A stretch of 64,000 bases of DNA from Methylobacterium sp. E-005. Its GTDB lineage: Bacteria; Pseudomonadota; Alphaproteobacteria; Rhizobiales; Beijerinckiaceae. The notes beneath the pieces are model-generated. The model saw only the letters and a list, made by a program, of their open reading frames with translations. It did no database searches and had not been told where the DNA came from. The first letter of the stretch is position 1, and each line of letters begins with the position of its first letter. The stretch spans positions 90,492 through 154,491 of the forward strand of contig NZ_JAKSYG010000153.1 in NCBI RefSeq assembly GCF_022829725.1. Direction: 5' to 3'. Below are positions 52,032 through 60,754 of the stretch, one piece after another. The position numbers were made by a program, and so were the translations under genes.

Positions 52032-53703
52032 CGCCGCCGATTGTCCGGCAATAGGCGGCGAGACGCTCGGGACGGGTCGTGTCGCACCGGAAGGCGATGT
52101 GCCCGTCCGGACGAACCAGGACCAGCGTCGGCTTGCCATCCAGCCCGTAGGCGCGGTGGGCGACGCCGTCGAGGTCGCGCAGGAAAGGCTCCCCGTCGAT
52201 CCCACCCGCGTCGTGGCCGGGTTCCGCGAGCACCCGCAGCGGCCTGACCCATGGCCAGGGCGACGCCAGCGCGGCGGCCCGTGCGAGACCGGCGTGCGCC
52301 TCCGTCTCGCGCCCGTCAAACATCAGCAGCCGCCAGCCCCAGCTCATCCCGTCCGGGTTGTAGATCCAATCGAAGAGTTGGGTATCGGCTCCGTCCGAGG
52401 ACACGAGGCGGGCGTCGGGCGCCCGCGCGCCGGCCGGGACAGCCTTGCCGACCAGCGGCAGCGTGCCGGGGCCGTGGTCCTCGCTCAGGGGACTGTCGGG
52501 GTAGGCGACGCTGAGCTGTGTAAGGTCCATTCCTCCGAACACCCGCTCGGCCAAGTTCGGCACTAGGCTGGCGACCGCCCCGACCGCCACGTCCGCAAGA
52601 TGGCTCCGATACATTAGCTGCTTGAAGCCACACACCTGCTCGTCGCCGAGTTCCGCATGCGCGCCCTGACGTTCCGGTCCGTAGCTGTCGAGGACCACGG
52701 GCCCGGCCGCGCCGGCGAGCGTCATCGCCAGCCGCCAGCCGAGGCCGACGGCGTCGACCATGCCCGCGTTCATGCCCTGCCCGCCGATGGGCAGCGTGGT
52801 GTGACCGGCATCGCCGGCGAGATAGACCCGGCCGGCCCCGTAGCCGGGGGCGACGCCGTGCTCGAACTTGCCGTGGCTGGCCCAGATCATGCCGGACATC
52901 TCGAAGGTCGGGTCCCCCAGGACCTCGCGGGCGCGGGCAACCATCTCGTCCAGGGTCGGATCGCGGTCGGGAACGAGCTTGTCGTCCTCGATGAAGAACA
53001 GCCGGTGGACACCTTCCCAGACCGGCATCACGCCGGCGAGGCCGCCGGGGTAGAGGAAGAACCAGGCTTGGTCGAAGGTCGTCGAGCGCTGCCAGCGGAG
53101 CTGTGCATCGACCTGCCGCGTCGCCCAGTCCGGCATCGGCTCGGTCTCGAAGTCGAGCCCGACCGCCTTGCGCACCGTTCCCTTCACGCCGTCGGCCCCG
53201 ACGAGGTAGCGGCAGCGGAAGCGCTCGGAGCGACGGTCGTCGCCCGTCCGTTCGACCGTGACTGAGACGCCGTCGTCATCGGCGGCGATGTCCTGGATTT
53301 CGCACCCGCGCTCGACCGGGATGCCGCGGGCTTCGAGTACCGCCGCGAGCTCGGCCTCGATCACGCCCTGGCTGTTGAACAGGCACGCCTCGTATGGGCT
53401 GCCCGAACCGCGGAGGTCGAGGCGCGCCAGGGGCTTGCCGTCGAGCAGGATCTGCTGGTCGAGCGCCGAGTATGACTTCGCCGCGATCACGTCGAGGACG
53501 CCTATCGACTGAAGCAGTTCCTGGACGCGCGCGATGAGGTCGTGGCCCTTCGAGTCCTGCGACGGACCCGGCTTCCGCTCGAAGATGCGAAATCGAACGC
53601 CGTGGTGGGCCAGCGCGCAGGCCAGCGTCAGGCCGACCGGACCGGCCCCGACGATGGCGACGTCGGCATCGTATCGGGATTGCGACATCGCCTCGGCCAT
53701 CAT
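52024..53703 (-). CDS. FAD-dependent aromatic monooxygenase
   Basis: A 559-residue class A flavoprotein hydroxylase. The FAD GxGxxG motif is DVAIVGAGPVGLTLACALAH. The DG motif is YLVGADGVKGTVRKAVG (about 160). The GD motif is VYLAGDAGHTTLPIGGQGMN (about 275-295). A C-terminal thioredoxin-like domain, found in phenol/PCP-hydroxylase relatives, spans about 400-555 (PTLVLVRPDGHIAFRCDTTR). It hydroxylates an unknown aromatic using NAD(P)H and O2. ATG 53703 overlaps the MarR stop (ATGA) and follows GGAGGAAGC. It is the second gene of a MarR-controlled operon. Confidence 0.9.
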   Translation of the reverse strand: MMAEAMSQSRYDADVAIVGAGPVGLTLACALAHHGVRFRIFERKPGPSQDSKGHDLIARVQELLQSIGVLDVIAAKSYSALDQQILLDGKPLARLDLRGSGSPYEACLFNSQGVIEAELAAVLEARGIPVERGCEIQDIAADDDGVSVTVERTGDDRRSERFRCRYLVGADGVKGTVRKAVGLDFETEPMPDWATRQVDAQLRWQRSTTFDQAWFFLYPGGLAGVMPVWEGVHRLFFIEDDKLVPDRDPTLDEMVARAREVLGDPTFEMSGMIWASHGKFEHGVAPGYGAGRVYLAGDAGHTTLPIGGQGMNAGMVDAVGLGWRLAMTLAGAAGPVVLDSYGPERQGAHAELGDEQVCGFKQLMYRSHLADVAVGAVASLVPNLAERVFGGMDLTQLSVAYPDSPLSEDHGPGTLPLVGKAVPAGARAPDARLVSSDGADTQLFDWIYNPDGMSWGWRLLMFDGRETEAHAGLARAAALASPWPWVRPLRVLAEPGHDAGGIDGEPFLRDLDGVAHRAYGLDGKPTLVLVRPDGHIAFRCDTTRPERLAAYCRTIGGDA

Positions 53704-54182
53704 GCTTCCTCCGTAGTCTCGTCGTCGATCCGCGCGTCGTGGATTTGCGCGAGGAGCTCCTGCAGCAGATCCGCCGCGGCGGTGATGCGCCCGGCATCGT
53801 GGTCGCGCACCAAGCCCTCGCCCCATGCCACCTGGCGCTCCATCGCCGAGGCGAAGGCGTACTCCCCCGTGGCGGTGGGCACGACGAGGTGGGCCCGTTG
53901 ATGGTGCGGGTTGGGGGCAAGCCGCACGAAGCCCGCAGCCTCCAACTCCCTGACCGTGGTGCGCACGGTCTGCCGGGTCAGGCCCATGTTACGCGCGATG
54001 GAGGCGACCGTGAGCGGCACCGGCGCGGCGACGGCCGCGCCCAGCACCTGCCAACGGGCGCTCGTCAGCCCAAGGTCGGACACGAGACGGTCACCCTTGG
54101 CGATGAGCGCGCCGTTCAAGCGGAAGATGCTGATGACGAGCCTCTGGAACGGGTCGTCGGGTAGGGGCTGGAGACCAATCAT
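53700..54182 (-). CDS. MarR-family transcriptional regulator
   Basis: A 160-residue winged-helix regulator. DPFQRLVISIFRLNGALIAK is the dimer helix. ARWQVLGAAVAAPVPLTVAS and MGLTRQTVRTTVRELEAAGF carry the recognition helix, with the wing in APNPHHQRAHLVVPTATG. It leads the monooxygenase/metallo-hydrolase/SDR operon and is translationally coupled to the next gene. A perfect palindrome 16 bases upstream of its start makes autoregulation very likely, relieved by an aromatic ligand. Confidence 0.9.
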   Translation of the reverse strand: MIGLQPLPDDPFQRLVISIFRLNGALIAKGDRLVSDLGLTSARWQVLGAAVAAPVPLTVASIARNMGLTRQTVRTTVRELEAAGFVRLAPNPHHQRAHLVVPTATGEYAFASAMERQVAWGEGLVRDHDAGRITAAADLLQELLAQIHDARIDDETTEEA

Positions 54183-54197
54183 GGCAGATATCTAACG

Positions 54198-54219
54198 ATT
54201 TGACAGAAGACTGTCAAAT
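54198..54219. promoter_or_regulatory. Palindromic operator of the MarR operon
   Basis: Perfect 9-bp arms ATTTGACAG and CTGTCAAAT separated by AAGA, immediately upstream of the MarR start at 54182. TTGACAG also resembles a -35 element, so repressor binding would cover the promoter. Confidence 0.75.
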
Positions 54220-54783
54220 ATGTCCGTCGATTGAGTGGCGGTCGCCCATCATTCGGCCGCCGCTCCGGCGTCGATGCTTTGATGCGATACCTTTCGGACT
54301 GGCGGCGCCGTACGGAAGGGTGGCAGCACGGACCAATTCGCCCACGGGCCGCAGACAGGCTTGGCGGCGACGTCCGCTTCACGCCATCGCTGCCCGTAAG
54401 CGGACTGGCAGAAATCCACCCAACCCAGCCGTAGGCCGCGGCCTCTCGTCAGCCTGGAAGCGGACCTTGTCAGAGCTCAAGGGGTCGCGCGCAGCCGCGG
54501 ACGATCACGGTGCGCTTCGTTCCGTAGCGTGCCCTTATGCGAATGGGCAATCGCAGTCGGAGAAGTCCGCTTACGGGATGTCGTCATAGCCATCTGTATG
54601 ACCGAGATGGGCGCCAAGCCGAAAGTCGGGTTCTGCGCATGGTGGCGATCCGGCATGACGTGATTTGGCCGAAAGCGGTCCGTCCGGTTCGGATGGCGCC
54701 ACTTAGGAAAGCGGACGAGCCTCCACGAATCCGACTTTGTCGGCTGATCTAATTGACAATCGGCCGGGCCAAGATCCCGGGAC
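54220..54783. other. Gene-free spacer with decayed repeats
   Basis: 564 bases without a recognisable gene. Words such as AAGCGGACTGGCAGAAAT, GGAAGCGGACCTTG, CGAAAGCGGTCCGTCCGGTT and GGAAAGCGGACGAGCCTCC recur here and in the spacers near 34055 and 47410-47460. It looks like accumulated repeat debris between two operons. Confidence 0.5.
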
Positions 54784-55521
54784 TCAGAGCGAAAGATCGA
54801 GCAACCGTCCTTCAAATAAGCGGTCCCGCGACGTGCGTATATGCGCGGCCATCGAGTGACGCGCTCCATCACCCTCCCCATCTCGGATCGCGCGGAAGAT
54901 ACCCTCGTGCTCTTCGAGCACGCCTTTCAGACCTGAATTCGGTCCGAGCAGGGACAGGCCATGGATCTTCATGCCTACCGCGATGTGGGAACGCAGCGCT
55001 TGAAGTGAGGCCGCATAATAGTGGTTGTTCGAAGCTTCCGCGATCGCATGGTGGAACATGAAGTCGGCATCTTCCCGATGCTGCTCCTGGCGCGTTGCCG
55101 CCGTGAGAAGCTCAAGCGCCGCCTCGATGCGGTGGAGGGCGGCCTCGTCCCGCCGCAGGGCCGCGTGGAGGGCAGCATCCGGCTCGATCGTGAGGCGAAA
55201 CTCATAGCACCGTTGAATGTCAGCGATGCTCTCCACCGGCGCGAAGCCGAGCGTCTGCTTCGCCTCGCTCGCCCGGACGAAGCTTCCCGCGCCGCGCCTC
55301 GACACAATGGTCCCCTCGCGCCTCAGCCGGTCGAGAGCTGAACGCACAACGGGTCGCGAGACCCTGAACTGGCCGGCGAGATCGTGCTCGCTCGGCAAGC
55401 GGTCGTTCGGCGCATAGGTGCCGTCCGCCACGCCGGTGAGGATCGCCCGGTAGACGGTATCCACCAGACTTGTCGGGCGAGGCGTTGGCGCCTCGGGTGA
55501 TGGGGCCAAGGATGCTGTCAC
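54784..55521 (-). CDS. FadR/GntR-family transcriptional regulator
   Basis: A 245-residue regulator. The N-terminal winged helix (VDTVYRAILTGVADGTYAPN, then RLPSEHDLAGQFRVSRPVVR) fits GntR. The FCD effector domain (about 95-240) contains YEFRLTIEPDAALHAALRRD, DADFMFHHAIAEASNNHYYA and EEHEGIFRAIRDGEGDGARH, with the Asp/His metal-ligand pattern typical of sugar-acid-responsive FadR members. GTG 55521 is the preferred start. It is divergent from the sugar-acid operon and is its probable repressor. Confidence 0.88.
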   Translation of the reverse strand: MTASLAPSPEAPTPRPTSLVDTVYRAILTGVADGTYAPNDRLPSEHDLAGQFRVSRPVVRSALDRLRREGTIVSRRGAGSFVRASEAKQTLGFAPVESIADIQRCYEFRLTIEPDAALHAALRRDEAALHRIEAALELLTAATRQEQHREDADFMFHHAIAEASNNHYYAASLQALRSHIAVGMKIHGLSLLGPNSGLKGVLEEHEGIFRAIRDGEGDGARHSMAAHIRTSRDRLFEGRLLDLSL

Positions 55522-55577
55522 TGACGTTCCGTTCCCACACTGCCGCTCTGATGAGTGTCGATTCGAGAAAGCACCAA

Positions 55578-55628
55578 CCTGACACATCTTGGCCCTGCCG
55601 TCACCCGAGTTGTTAAAAAGATGTCAGG
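55578..55628. promoter_or_regulatory. Inverted repeat upstream of the GntR gene
   Basis: CCTGACACATCTT (55578-55590) and AAGATGTCAGG (55618-55628) form an inverted pair with one extra base in the left arm. It lies between the regulator and the operon it probably controls. It may be a pair of regulator half-sites or a promoter-region hairpin. Confidence 0.5.
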
Positions 55629-55823
55629 TGCTTTGCGGCTCGCGTCGAACCGTCAATCCGCCGCCCCGATGCGTGCCAAACTGTTAGGTGAATGCTCCCG
55701 AGCGGAACCTGTCTTAAATTGGGCGGCCAAGACCACTTGACCGGTCGCGCGGCGGCGAGTATCAGCATTACAACTTTATAACAAGTAGACGCAGGGCTAG
55801 GCCCTGCTCCTAGGGAGATCGCC

Positions 55824-57251
55824 GTGAGTGATGCTCAAGGCTTTATTGATCGCTTGGTCGCCATCGTCGGCCCCCGGAATGTAATGGGTCCGCAGGACGA
55901 CCTCGCCCCTTACGTGACCGATTGGCGCGAGCGCTATCACGGCCAGGCCGACGCGGTGGTGAAGCCCGCCAACGTCTCCGAGGTGTCGCAGGTCGTCGCA
56001 CTGGCGCACCGCGAGGGCGTCGCCATCGTCCCGCAGGGCGGCAATACCGGCCTGTGCGGCGGCGCCACCCCGACGGCGCCCGGCCACAACCTCGTGATCC
56101 GGCTGGACCGGATGCGGGCGATCCGGGCGGTCAGCCCGCTGGCCAACACCATCACCGTCGAGGCCGGCTGCGTGCTGGCAGACATCCAGGCCGCGGCCGA
56201 GGCGACGGACCGGTACTTCCCCCTGAGCCTCGGAGCCGAGGGGTCCTGCCAGATAGGCGGCAATATCGGCACCAACGCGGGCGGCACCGCCGTGCTGCGC
56301 TACGGCCCGACGCGGGAACTCGTGCTCGGAATCGAGGCGGTGCTTCCCGACGGCCGGATCTTCGACGGCCTGCGCGCCCTGCGGAAGGACAACACCGGCT
56401 ACGACCTCAAGCAGCTCTTCATCGGCGCCGAAGGCACCCTCGGCATCATCACGGGCGCGGTGCTGAAGCTCTTCGCCCGGCCCCGGGTGTCGCTGACGGC
56501 GCTGGCGATGCTGCCTGGCGTCGAGCAGGCGCTGGAAGTGATGGGTCTGCTCCGCTCCCATGTCGGCGACCGGCTGGGTTCGCTGGAGATCATGAACCGC
56601 AGCCAGATCGAGGCGATCCGCGATCATGTGCCGGACACGGCGATCCCGTTCTGCCTCGACACGCCGTGGTATCTCATCATCGAGCTTACCGACACGCTGG
56701 CCGGGACGGACCTCGCGACCCCCCTCGAAGCCGCCCTGGGCGAGGCTCTAGAGCGGGAGCTGATCTCGGACGCGCTGATCGCGTCGAGCGAGGCACAGGC
56801 CAAGGGCATCTGGAAGGTCCGCCACAGCGTCTCGGAGGGCAACAAGCGGTCCGGCTTGGTTGTCTCCCACGACAGCGCCGTTCCCCTCGATCGTCAGGCC
56901 GCCTTCGCGGTGAACGTCGAGAGGCGGATCCAGGAGGCGGTGCCGCACGCCATCGTGGCGATGCACGGCCATATCGGCGACGGCAACATCCATGTCTGTG
57001 CCCTCATCGACCGGGCGCGGCTCACGGAGAGCGGCGAGACCGAGCGGGTCGTCGCGCTCATCAACGGCATCGTCGACGACGAGACCCGTCTGCAGCGCGG
57101 CGCCATCAGTGCCGAGCACGGCATCGGCCTGTCCAACCGAGGCCGGCTCGCCCGCGTCACCGATCCCCTGGAACTCGACCTGATGCGGGCGATCAAGGGC
57201 GTGCTCGATCCGGCCGGCCTAATGAACCCCGGCAAGGTCTTGATGGACTGA
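55824..57251 (+). CDS. FAD-linked 2-hydroxyacid dehydrogenase (GlcD/D-lactate dehydrogenase family)
   Basis: A 475-residue oxidase. FAD_binding_4 spans about 40-180 (PQGGNTGLCGGATPTAPGHN, then LGAEGSCQIGGNIGTNAGGT, the FAD loop). The FAD-oxidase C-terminal domain has the metal motif MHGHIGDGNIHVCALI and the end motif AEHGIGLSNRGRLA. The length fits D-lactate, D-2-hydroxyglutarate and glycolate (GlcD) dehydrogenases. The operon suggests a sugar-derived 2-hydroxyacid such as a glycerate or threonate relative. Alternatively it could supply the missing GlcD for GlcE/GlcF, but the distance and context make this less likely. GTG 55824 follows AGGGAGA. Confidence 0.88.
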   Translation: MSDAQGFIDRLVAIVGPRNVMGPQDDLAPYVTDWRERYHGQADAVVKPANVSEVSQVVALAHREGVAIVPQGGNTGLCGGATPTAPGHNLVIRLDRMRAIRAVSPLANTITVEAGCVLADIQAAAEATDRYFPLSLGAEGSCQIGGNIGTNAGGTAVLRYGPTRELVLGIEAVLPDGRIFDGLRALRKDNTGYDLKQLFIGAEGTLGIITGAVLKLFARPRVSLTALAMLPGVEQALEVMGLLRSHVGDRLGSLEIMNRSQIEAIRDHVPDTAIPFCLDTPWYLIIELTDTLAGTDLATPLEAALGEALERELISDALIASSEAQAKGIWKVRHSVSEGNKRSGLVVSHDSAVPLDRQAAFAVNVERRIQEAVPHAIVAMHGHIGDGNIHVCALIDRARLTESGETERVVALINGIVDDETRLQRGAISAEHGIGLSNRGRLARVTDPLELDLMRAIKGVLDPAGLMNPGKVLMD

Positions 57252-57277
57252 ACAACTATAAGAGGGAGGAACACGCC

Positions 57278-58609
57278 ATGACGGGACAGGCCACGATAAA
57301 ACTACCGAAACAGCGCTGGACCATCGTTTTGATGTGTTTCCTAGCGGTGGCGATCAACTACATCGACCGCGCCAATCTCGGCGTCGCCGTGCCGATGATC
57401 CAGAAGGAATACGGTATCGATCCAGCTCTGATGGGCCTGATCCTGTCGGCGTTCTTCTGGTCCTACGTGCTGATGCAGCTGCCGGGCGGCTGGCTTATCG
57501 ACAAGTTCGGCTCGCGGCTGACTTACACGGTGGCCACGCTGATCATGTCGGTCGCGACCCTGGCGACGGCGTTCGCTGGTGGCGTGGCCTCGCTCATCGC
57601 CTGCCGCATGGTGCTCGGGATCGGCGAGGCGTTCTGCTATCCCGTGAATGCCAAGGTCACCTCCCTGTGGTTCCGCCGCTCCGAGCGCGGGCTCGCCACC
57701 GGCGTATGGGCCTCGGGCTCACGCGTCGGCTCGGCGATGACCCTGCCGCTCGTCGCCTTCATCATCGCCAATTTCGGCTGGCGCGAGGCTTTCCTCGTCA
57801 CCGGCGCCATCGGCCTCGTGTGGATGGTGCTGTGGTACGTGCTCTATCGCGATCCGAAGAACCATTCCGCCGTCACGGCCGAGCAGCTTGCCGTGCTGGA
57901 AGCCGACTACGCGGTGAAGGCGGGCGCCAAGAGGATCCGCTACGCCGAACTGTTCCGCTACCGGACGATCTGGGGGATGATGATTGGGTTCTTCTGCCTG
58001 AACTTCGTCATCTACTTCTACACCACGTGGTTCCCGTCCTACCTCACGCAGTCCCGCGGCTTCTCCTTGGCGAAGCTCGGCACGCTCGGTCTTGTGCCCG
58101 GCCTGGTCGCGATCCCGGCCGGCTGGCTCGGCGGCTACCTGTCCGACCGCCTGTTCAAGGGGGGCTGGAGCCTCACCGCCGCCCGCAAGACCTGCCTCGT
58201 CGGCGGCCTGCTCGCCTCCTCGGTCGTGGCCCTCGCGCCGTTGGTGCCCGGTGACGCGGCGGCCCTGACCCTGCTGGCGATCTCGTATTCCGGCCTCGCC
58301 TTCGCCGGCGCCAACATCTGGACGCTGCCGGGCGACGTCGCTCCGACCCCGGCCCATGTCGCCTCGATCTCCGGCATCCAGAACTTCGCTTCGAACCTCG
58401 CGGGCATCGCCATCACCACCTTCACGGGCGTGATGGTCTCGATCACCCAGGGCTCGTTCGTGGTACCGCTCGCGGTGGCGGGAACACTCAGCATCATCGG
58501 CGCCTGCTCGTACCTGTTCATCGTCGGCGAGATCGCGCCGCTGAAGAGCCCGGACGACGAGGCCGAGGGCAGCGCCCTCGCGGCCGGTGCCACCCCGTCC
58601 AAGGCCTGA
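57278..58609 (+). CDS. MFS sugar-acid transporter (ACS family)
   Basis: A 443-residue permease with 12 helices of the anion:cation symporter group (hexuronate, glucarate, tartrate carriers). The start KQRWTIVLMCFLAVAINYID-R is the group signature. PGGWLIDKFGSRLTYTVA is the loop 2-3 motif, then WFRRSERGLATGVWASGSRV. WFPSYLTQSRGFSLAKLG lies in the second half. ATG 57278 follows AGAGGGAGGA. It is second in the operon and probably imports the sugar acid used by the downstream kinase. Confidence 0.92.
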   Translation: MTGQATIKLPKQRWTIVLMCFLAVAINYIDRANLGVAVPMIQKEYGIDPALMGLILSAFFWSYVLMQLPGGWLIDKFGSRLTYTVATLIMSVATLATAFAGGVASLIACRMVLGIGEAFCYPVNAKVTSLWFRRSERGLATGVWASGSRVGSAMTLPLVAFIIANFGWREAFLVTGAIGLVWMVLWYVLYRDPKNHSAVTAEQLAVLEADYAVKAGAKRIRYAELFRYRTIWGMMIGFFCLNFVIYFYTTWFPSYLTQSRGFSLAKLGTLGLVPGLVAIPAGWLGGYLSDRLFKGGWSLTAARKTCLVGGLLASSVVALAPLVPGDAAALTLLAISYSGLAFAGANIWTLPGDVAPTPAHVASISGIQNFASNLAGIAITTFTGVMVSITQGSFVVPLAVAGTLSIIGACSYLFIVGEIAPLKSPDDEAEGSALAAGATPSKA

Positions 58610-58620
58610 GGCAGGCTCCG

Positions 58621-59721
58621 ATGCCCACCCTGCGCCTGATCGCCGACGACCTGACCGGGACCCTCGACACGGCGGCCGGACTCACCGGCCTCTGTGGCAC
58701 CATCCCGGTCGTCTGGCCGGAGATCATGTCGGATAGCGCATCGGCTTCGTTCGCCATCGATTCCGGGACGCGGGAGCGCACAGCGGAGGAGGCGGTGCGG
58801 ATCACGCACGGCCTCCTGCCCCGCCTCGACGGGGCAGACATCGCCTTGAAGAAGCTCGACAGCCTCATGCGCGGTCCCTGGGCGGCGGAGCTGGCGGCCA
58901 CGGTGCAGGCGGGCGGCTGGCGGCGCTGCGTCGTGGCGCCCGCCTTCCCCTACCAAGGCCGGGCGACGGTGGAAGGCCGCCAACTGATGTGGCGCGGCGA
59001 GGACTGGACCCCCGTCTCGGGCGATATCGCCCAGACTTTGCGCGAGGCCGGTCTCCCCGCCCGCCGGGCCTCCATCGCGGACGGGCCGGTCGAGGGGGTC
59101 GCCGTCTACGATGCGCGCACCGATGAGGATCTTGCCGCCATCGCGGCCCTGCCGGCGGATGGCCCCGTCCTGTGGTGCGGCAGCGGCGGCCTCGCCGCCG
59201 CCCTCGCCAGAGGGGTGACGCCGCCGTCCAATACCCGCCTGGAAGGACCGGTCCTCGGATTGTTCGGGTCCGACCGCGAGGAAACCGAGGCCCAGCTCGC
59301 GGCTTGCGGGGCCCTGCGGCTCGTTCTCACCCGCGGCGCGCCGCATCGCGACCTCATCATGGATCGCCTAGCCCGCGACGGTGCGGTGATGGCGAGCCTC
59401 GACCTTCCCCCCGGCACGGCCCGCGAGGTCGCCGCCGGGCAGATCGCCGGGGCCTTCGCGAGATTGATCGACGATCTTCCCCGGCCGGGGAGCCTTCTCG
59501 TCGCCGGGGGCGAGACGCTCAAGGCGCTCTGCCTCGCCCTGTCCGTCGACTACCTCGACGTGCCCGGGCAGATCGCCCCCGGCCTCCCACGCTCGACGCT
59601 GCGCGGCGGACGCTGGGACGGCCTGCCGGTCGTGTCGAAATCGGGGGCCTTCGGCGCGCCCGGCCTCTGGCGCGACCTCCTCCACCAAAACGGCTTTCCG
59701 CACACCAGGAGCGGCACATGA
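58621..59721 (+). CDS. Four-carbon acid sugar kinase family protein (DtnK/OtnK-like)
   Basis: A 366-residue kinase. The N-terminal domain begins LRLIADDLTGTLDTAAGLTG and carries ALKKLDSLMRGPWAAEL and VAPAFPYQGRATVEGRQLM. The C-terminal ATP domain has LVAGGETLKALC and LPVVSKSGAFG-APGLW. Known members phosphorylate D-threonate, L-threonate or D-erythronate at C4. Its length is on the short side for the family (commonly over 400). ATG 58621 lies 11 bases after the MFS stop, and its end overlaps pdxA2 by 4 bases. Partnership with PdxA2 favours D-threonate-type chemistry. Confidence 0.9.
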   Translation: MPTLRLIADDLTGTLDTAAGLTGLCGTIPVVWPEIMSDSASASFAIDSGTRERTAEEAVRITHGLLPRLDGADIALKKLDSLMRGPWAAELAATVQAGGWRRCVVAPAFPYQGRATVEGRQLMWRGEDWTPVSGDIAQTLREAGLPARRASIADGPVEGVAVYDARTDEDLAAIAALPADGPVLWCGSGGLAAALARGVTPPSNTRLEGPVLGLFGSDREETEAQLAACGALRLVLTRGAPHRDLIMDRLARDGAVMASLDLPPGTAREVAAGQIAGAFARLIDDLPRPGSLLVAGGETLKALCLALSVDYLDVPGQIAPGLPRSTLRGGRWDGLPVVSKSGAFGAPGLWRDLLHQNGFPHTRSGT

Positions 59722-60746
59722 CCCAGCATCTCGCCATCACCATGGGTGATCCCGCCGGTATCGGCCCCGAGATCATCGTCAAGGCCGCCGCGCGGCTGAA
59801 GGACCGGATCGGTGCCGGCGATCTGAAGCTGATGGTGATCGGCAGCGTCCCGGCCCTGCGGCGGGCGGAAGAGGCCTTAGACCTTCTGCCGGAGCGGATC
59901 GCCGAAGTCTCCGAGGCAGCTACCTGGCCTGCCCTCTGTTGCCTCCAGGCAGATGCGGAGGGCGCGCCCATTGAGCCGGGCCGGCTCTCGGCCGATGGTG
60001 GCCGCTTCGCCTACAAGGCGATCGAGGCCGGCGTCCGTCTGGCAATGGCGGACAAGATCGGCGGCATCGTCACGGCTCCCCTCAACAAGGAGGCGCTCAA
60101 TAAGGCCGGCTACCACTATGCCGGTCATACCGAGATGCTGGCCGAACTCACCGGCGTGCGCGGCTCGGTGATGATGCTTGCCCACGGCAACATGCGCGTC
60201 TCGCACGTCACCACCCACGTCGCCCTGCAGGACGTTCCGAAGCGCCTGACGCCGGAGCGCCTGCGCCTCGTCATCGACCTCACCGACAAGACCCTGAAGG
60301 GCCTGGGGCTCGCCCGGCCGAAGATCGCGGTGGCCGCGCTCAATCCCCATGCCGGCGAGGGCGGCCTGTTCGGAAGCGAGGATGTCGACGTCAGCACGCC
60401 GGTCATCGAGAAGGCCAACGCGGACGGGCTCGACATCCACGGCCCCGTGCCGGGCGACACGGTGTTCGTGAAGCTGCGCGCCGGCCAGTACGACGCGGTG
60501 GTCGCGATGTACCACGATCAGGGGCACATCCCGGTGAAGCTGCTCGGCTTCGAGATCGATCCCGCCACGGGGAAGTGGATGGACCTCTCTGGCGTGAACA
60601 TCACCCTCGGCCTGCCGATCATCCGCACTTCGGTCGATCACGGCACCGCCTTCGACATCGCGGGCAAGGGCATCGCCAACGAGCGCAGCCTGATCGAGGC
60701 GATCGAGTTCGCCGAGAAGCTCGCCGCCAACCGCCGCGCCGCGTGA
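59718..60746 (+). CDS. pdxA2: 4-phosphothreonate-type dehydrogenase PdxA2
   Basis: A 342-residue member of the PdxA family, beginning LAITMGDPAGIGPEIIVKAA. Metal histidines lie in YAGHTEMLAEL, MYHDQGHIPVKLLGFE and RTSVDHGTAFDIAGKG. In D-threonate and D-erythronate pathways PdxA2 oxidises and decarboxylates the 4-phosphate to dihydroxyacetone phosphate. The kinase immediately upstream (ATGA overlap) supports this over vitamin B6 synthesis. The start is ATG 59718. Confidence 0.9.
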   Translation: MTQHLAITMGDPAGIGPEIIVKAAARLKDRIGAGDLKLMVIGSVPALRRAEEALDLLPERIAEVSEAATWPALCCLQADAEGAPIEPGRLSADGGRFAYKAIEAGVRLAMADKIGGIVTAPLNKEALNKAGYHYAGHTEMLAELTGVRGSVMMLAHGNMRVSHVTTHVALQDVPKRLTPERLRLVIDLTDKTLKGLGLARPKIAVAALNPHAGEGGLFGSEDVDVSTPVIEKANADGLDIHGPVPGDTVFVKLRAGQYDAVVAMYHDQGHIPVKLLGFEIDPATGKWMDLSGVNITLGLPIIRTSVDHGTAFDIAGKGIANERSLIEAIEFAEKLAANRRAA

Positions 60747-60754
60747 GGATCACC

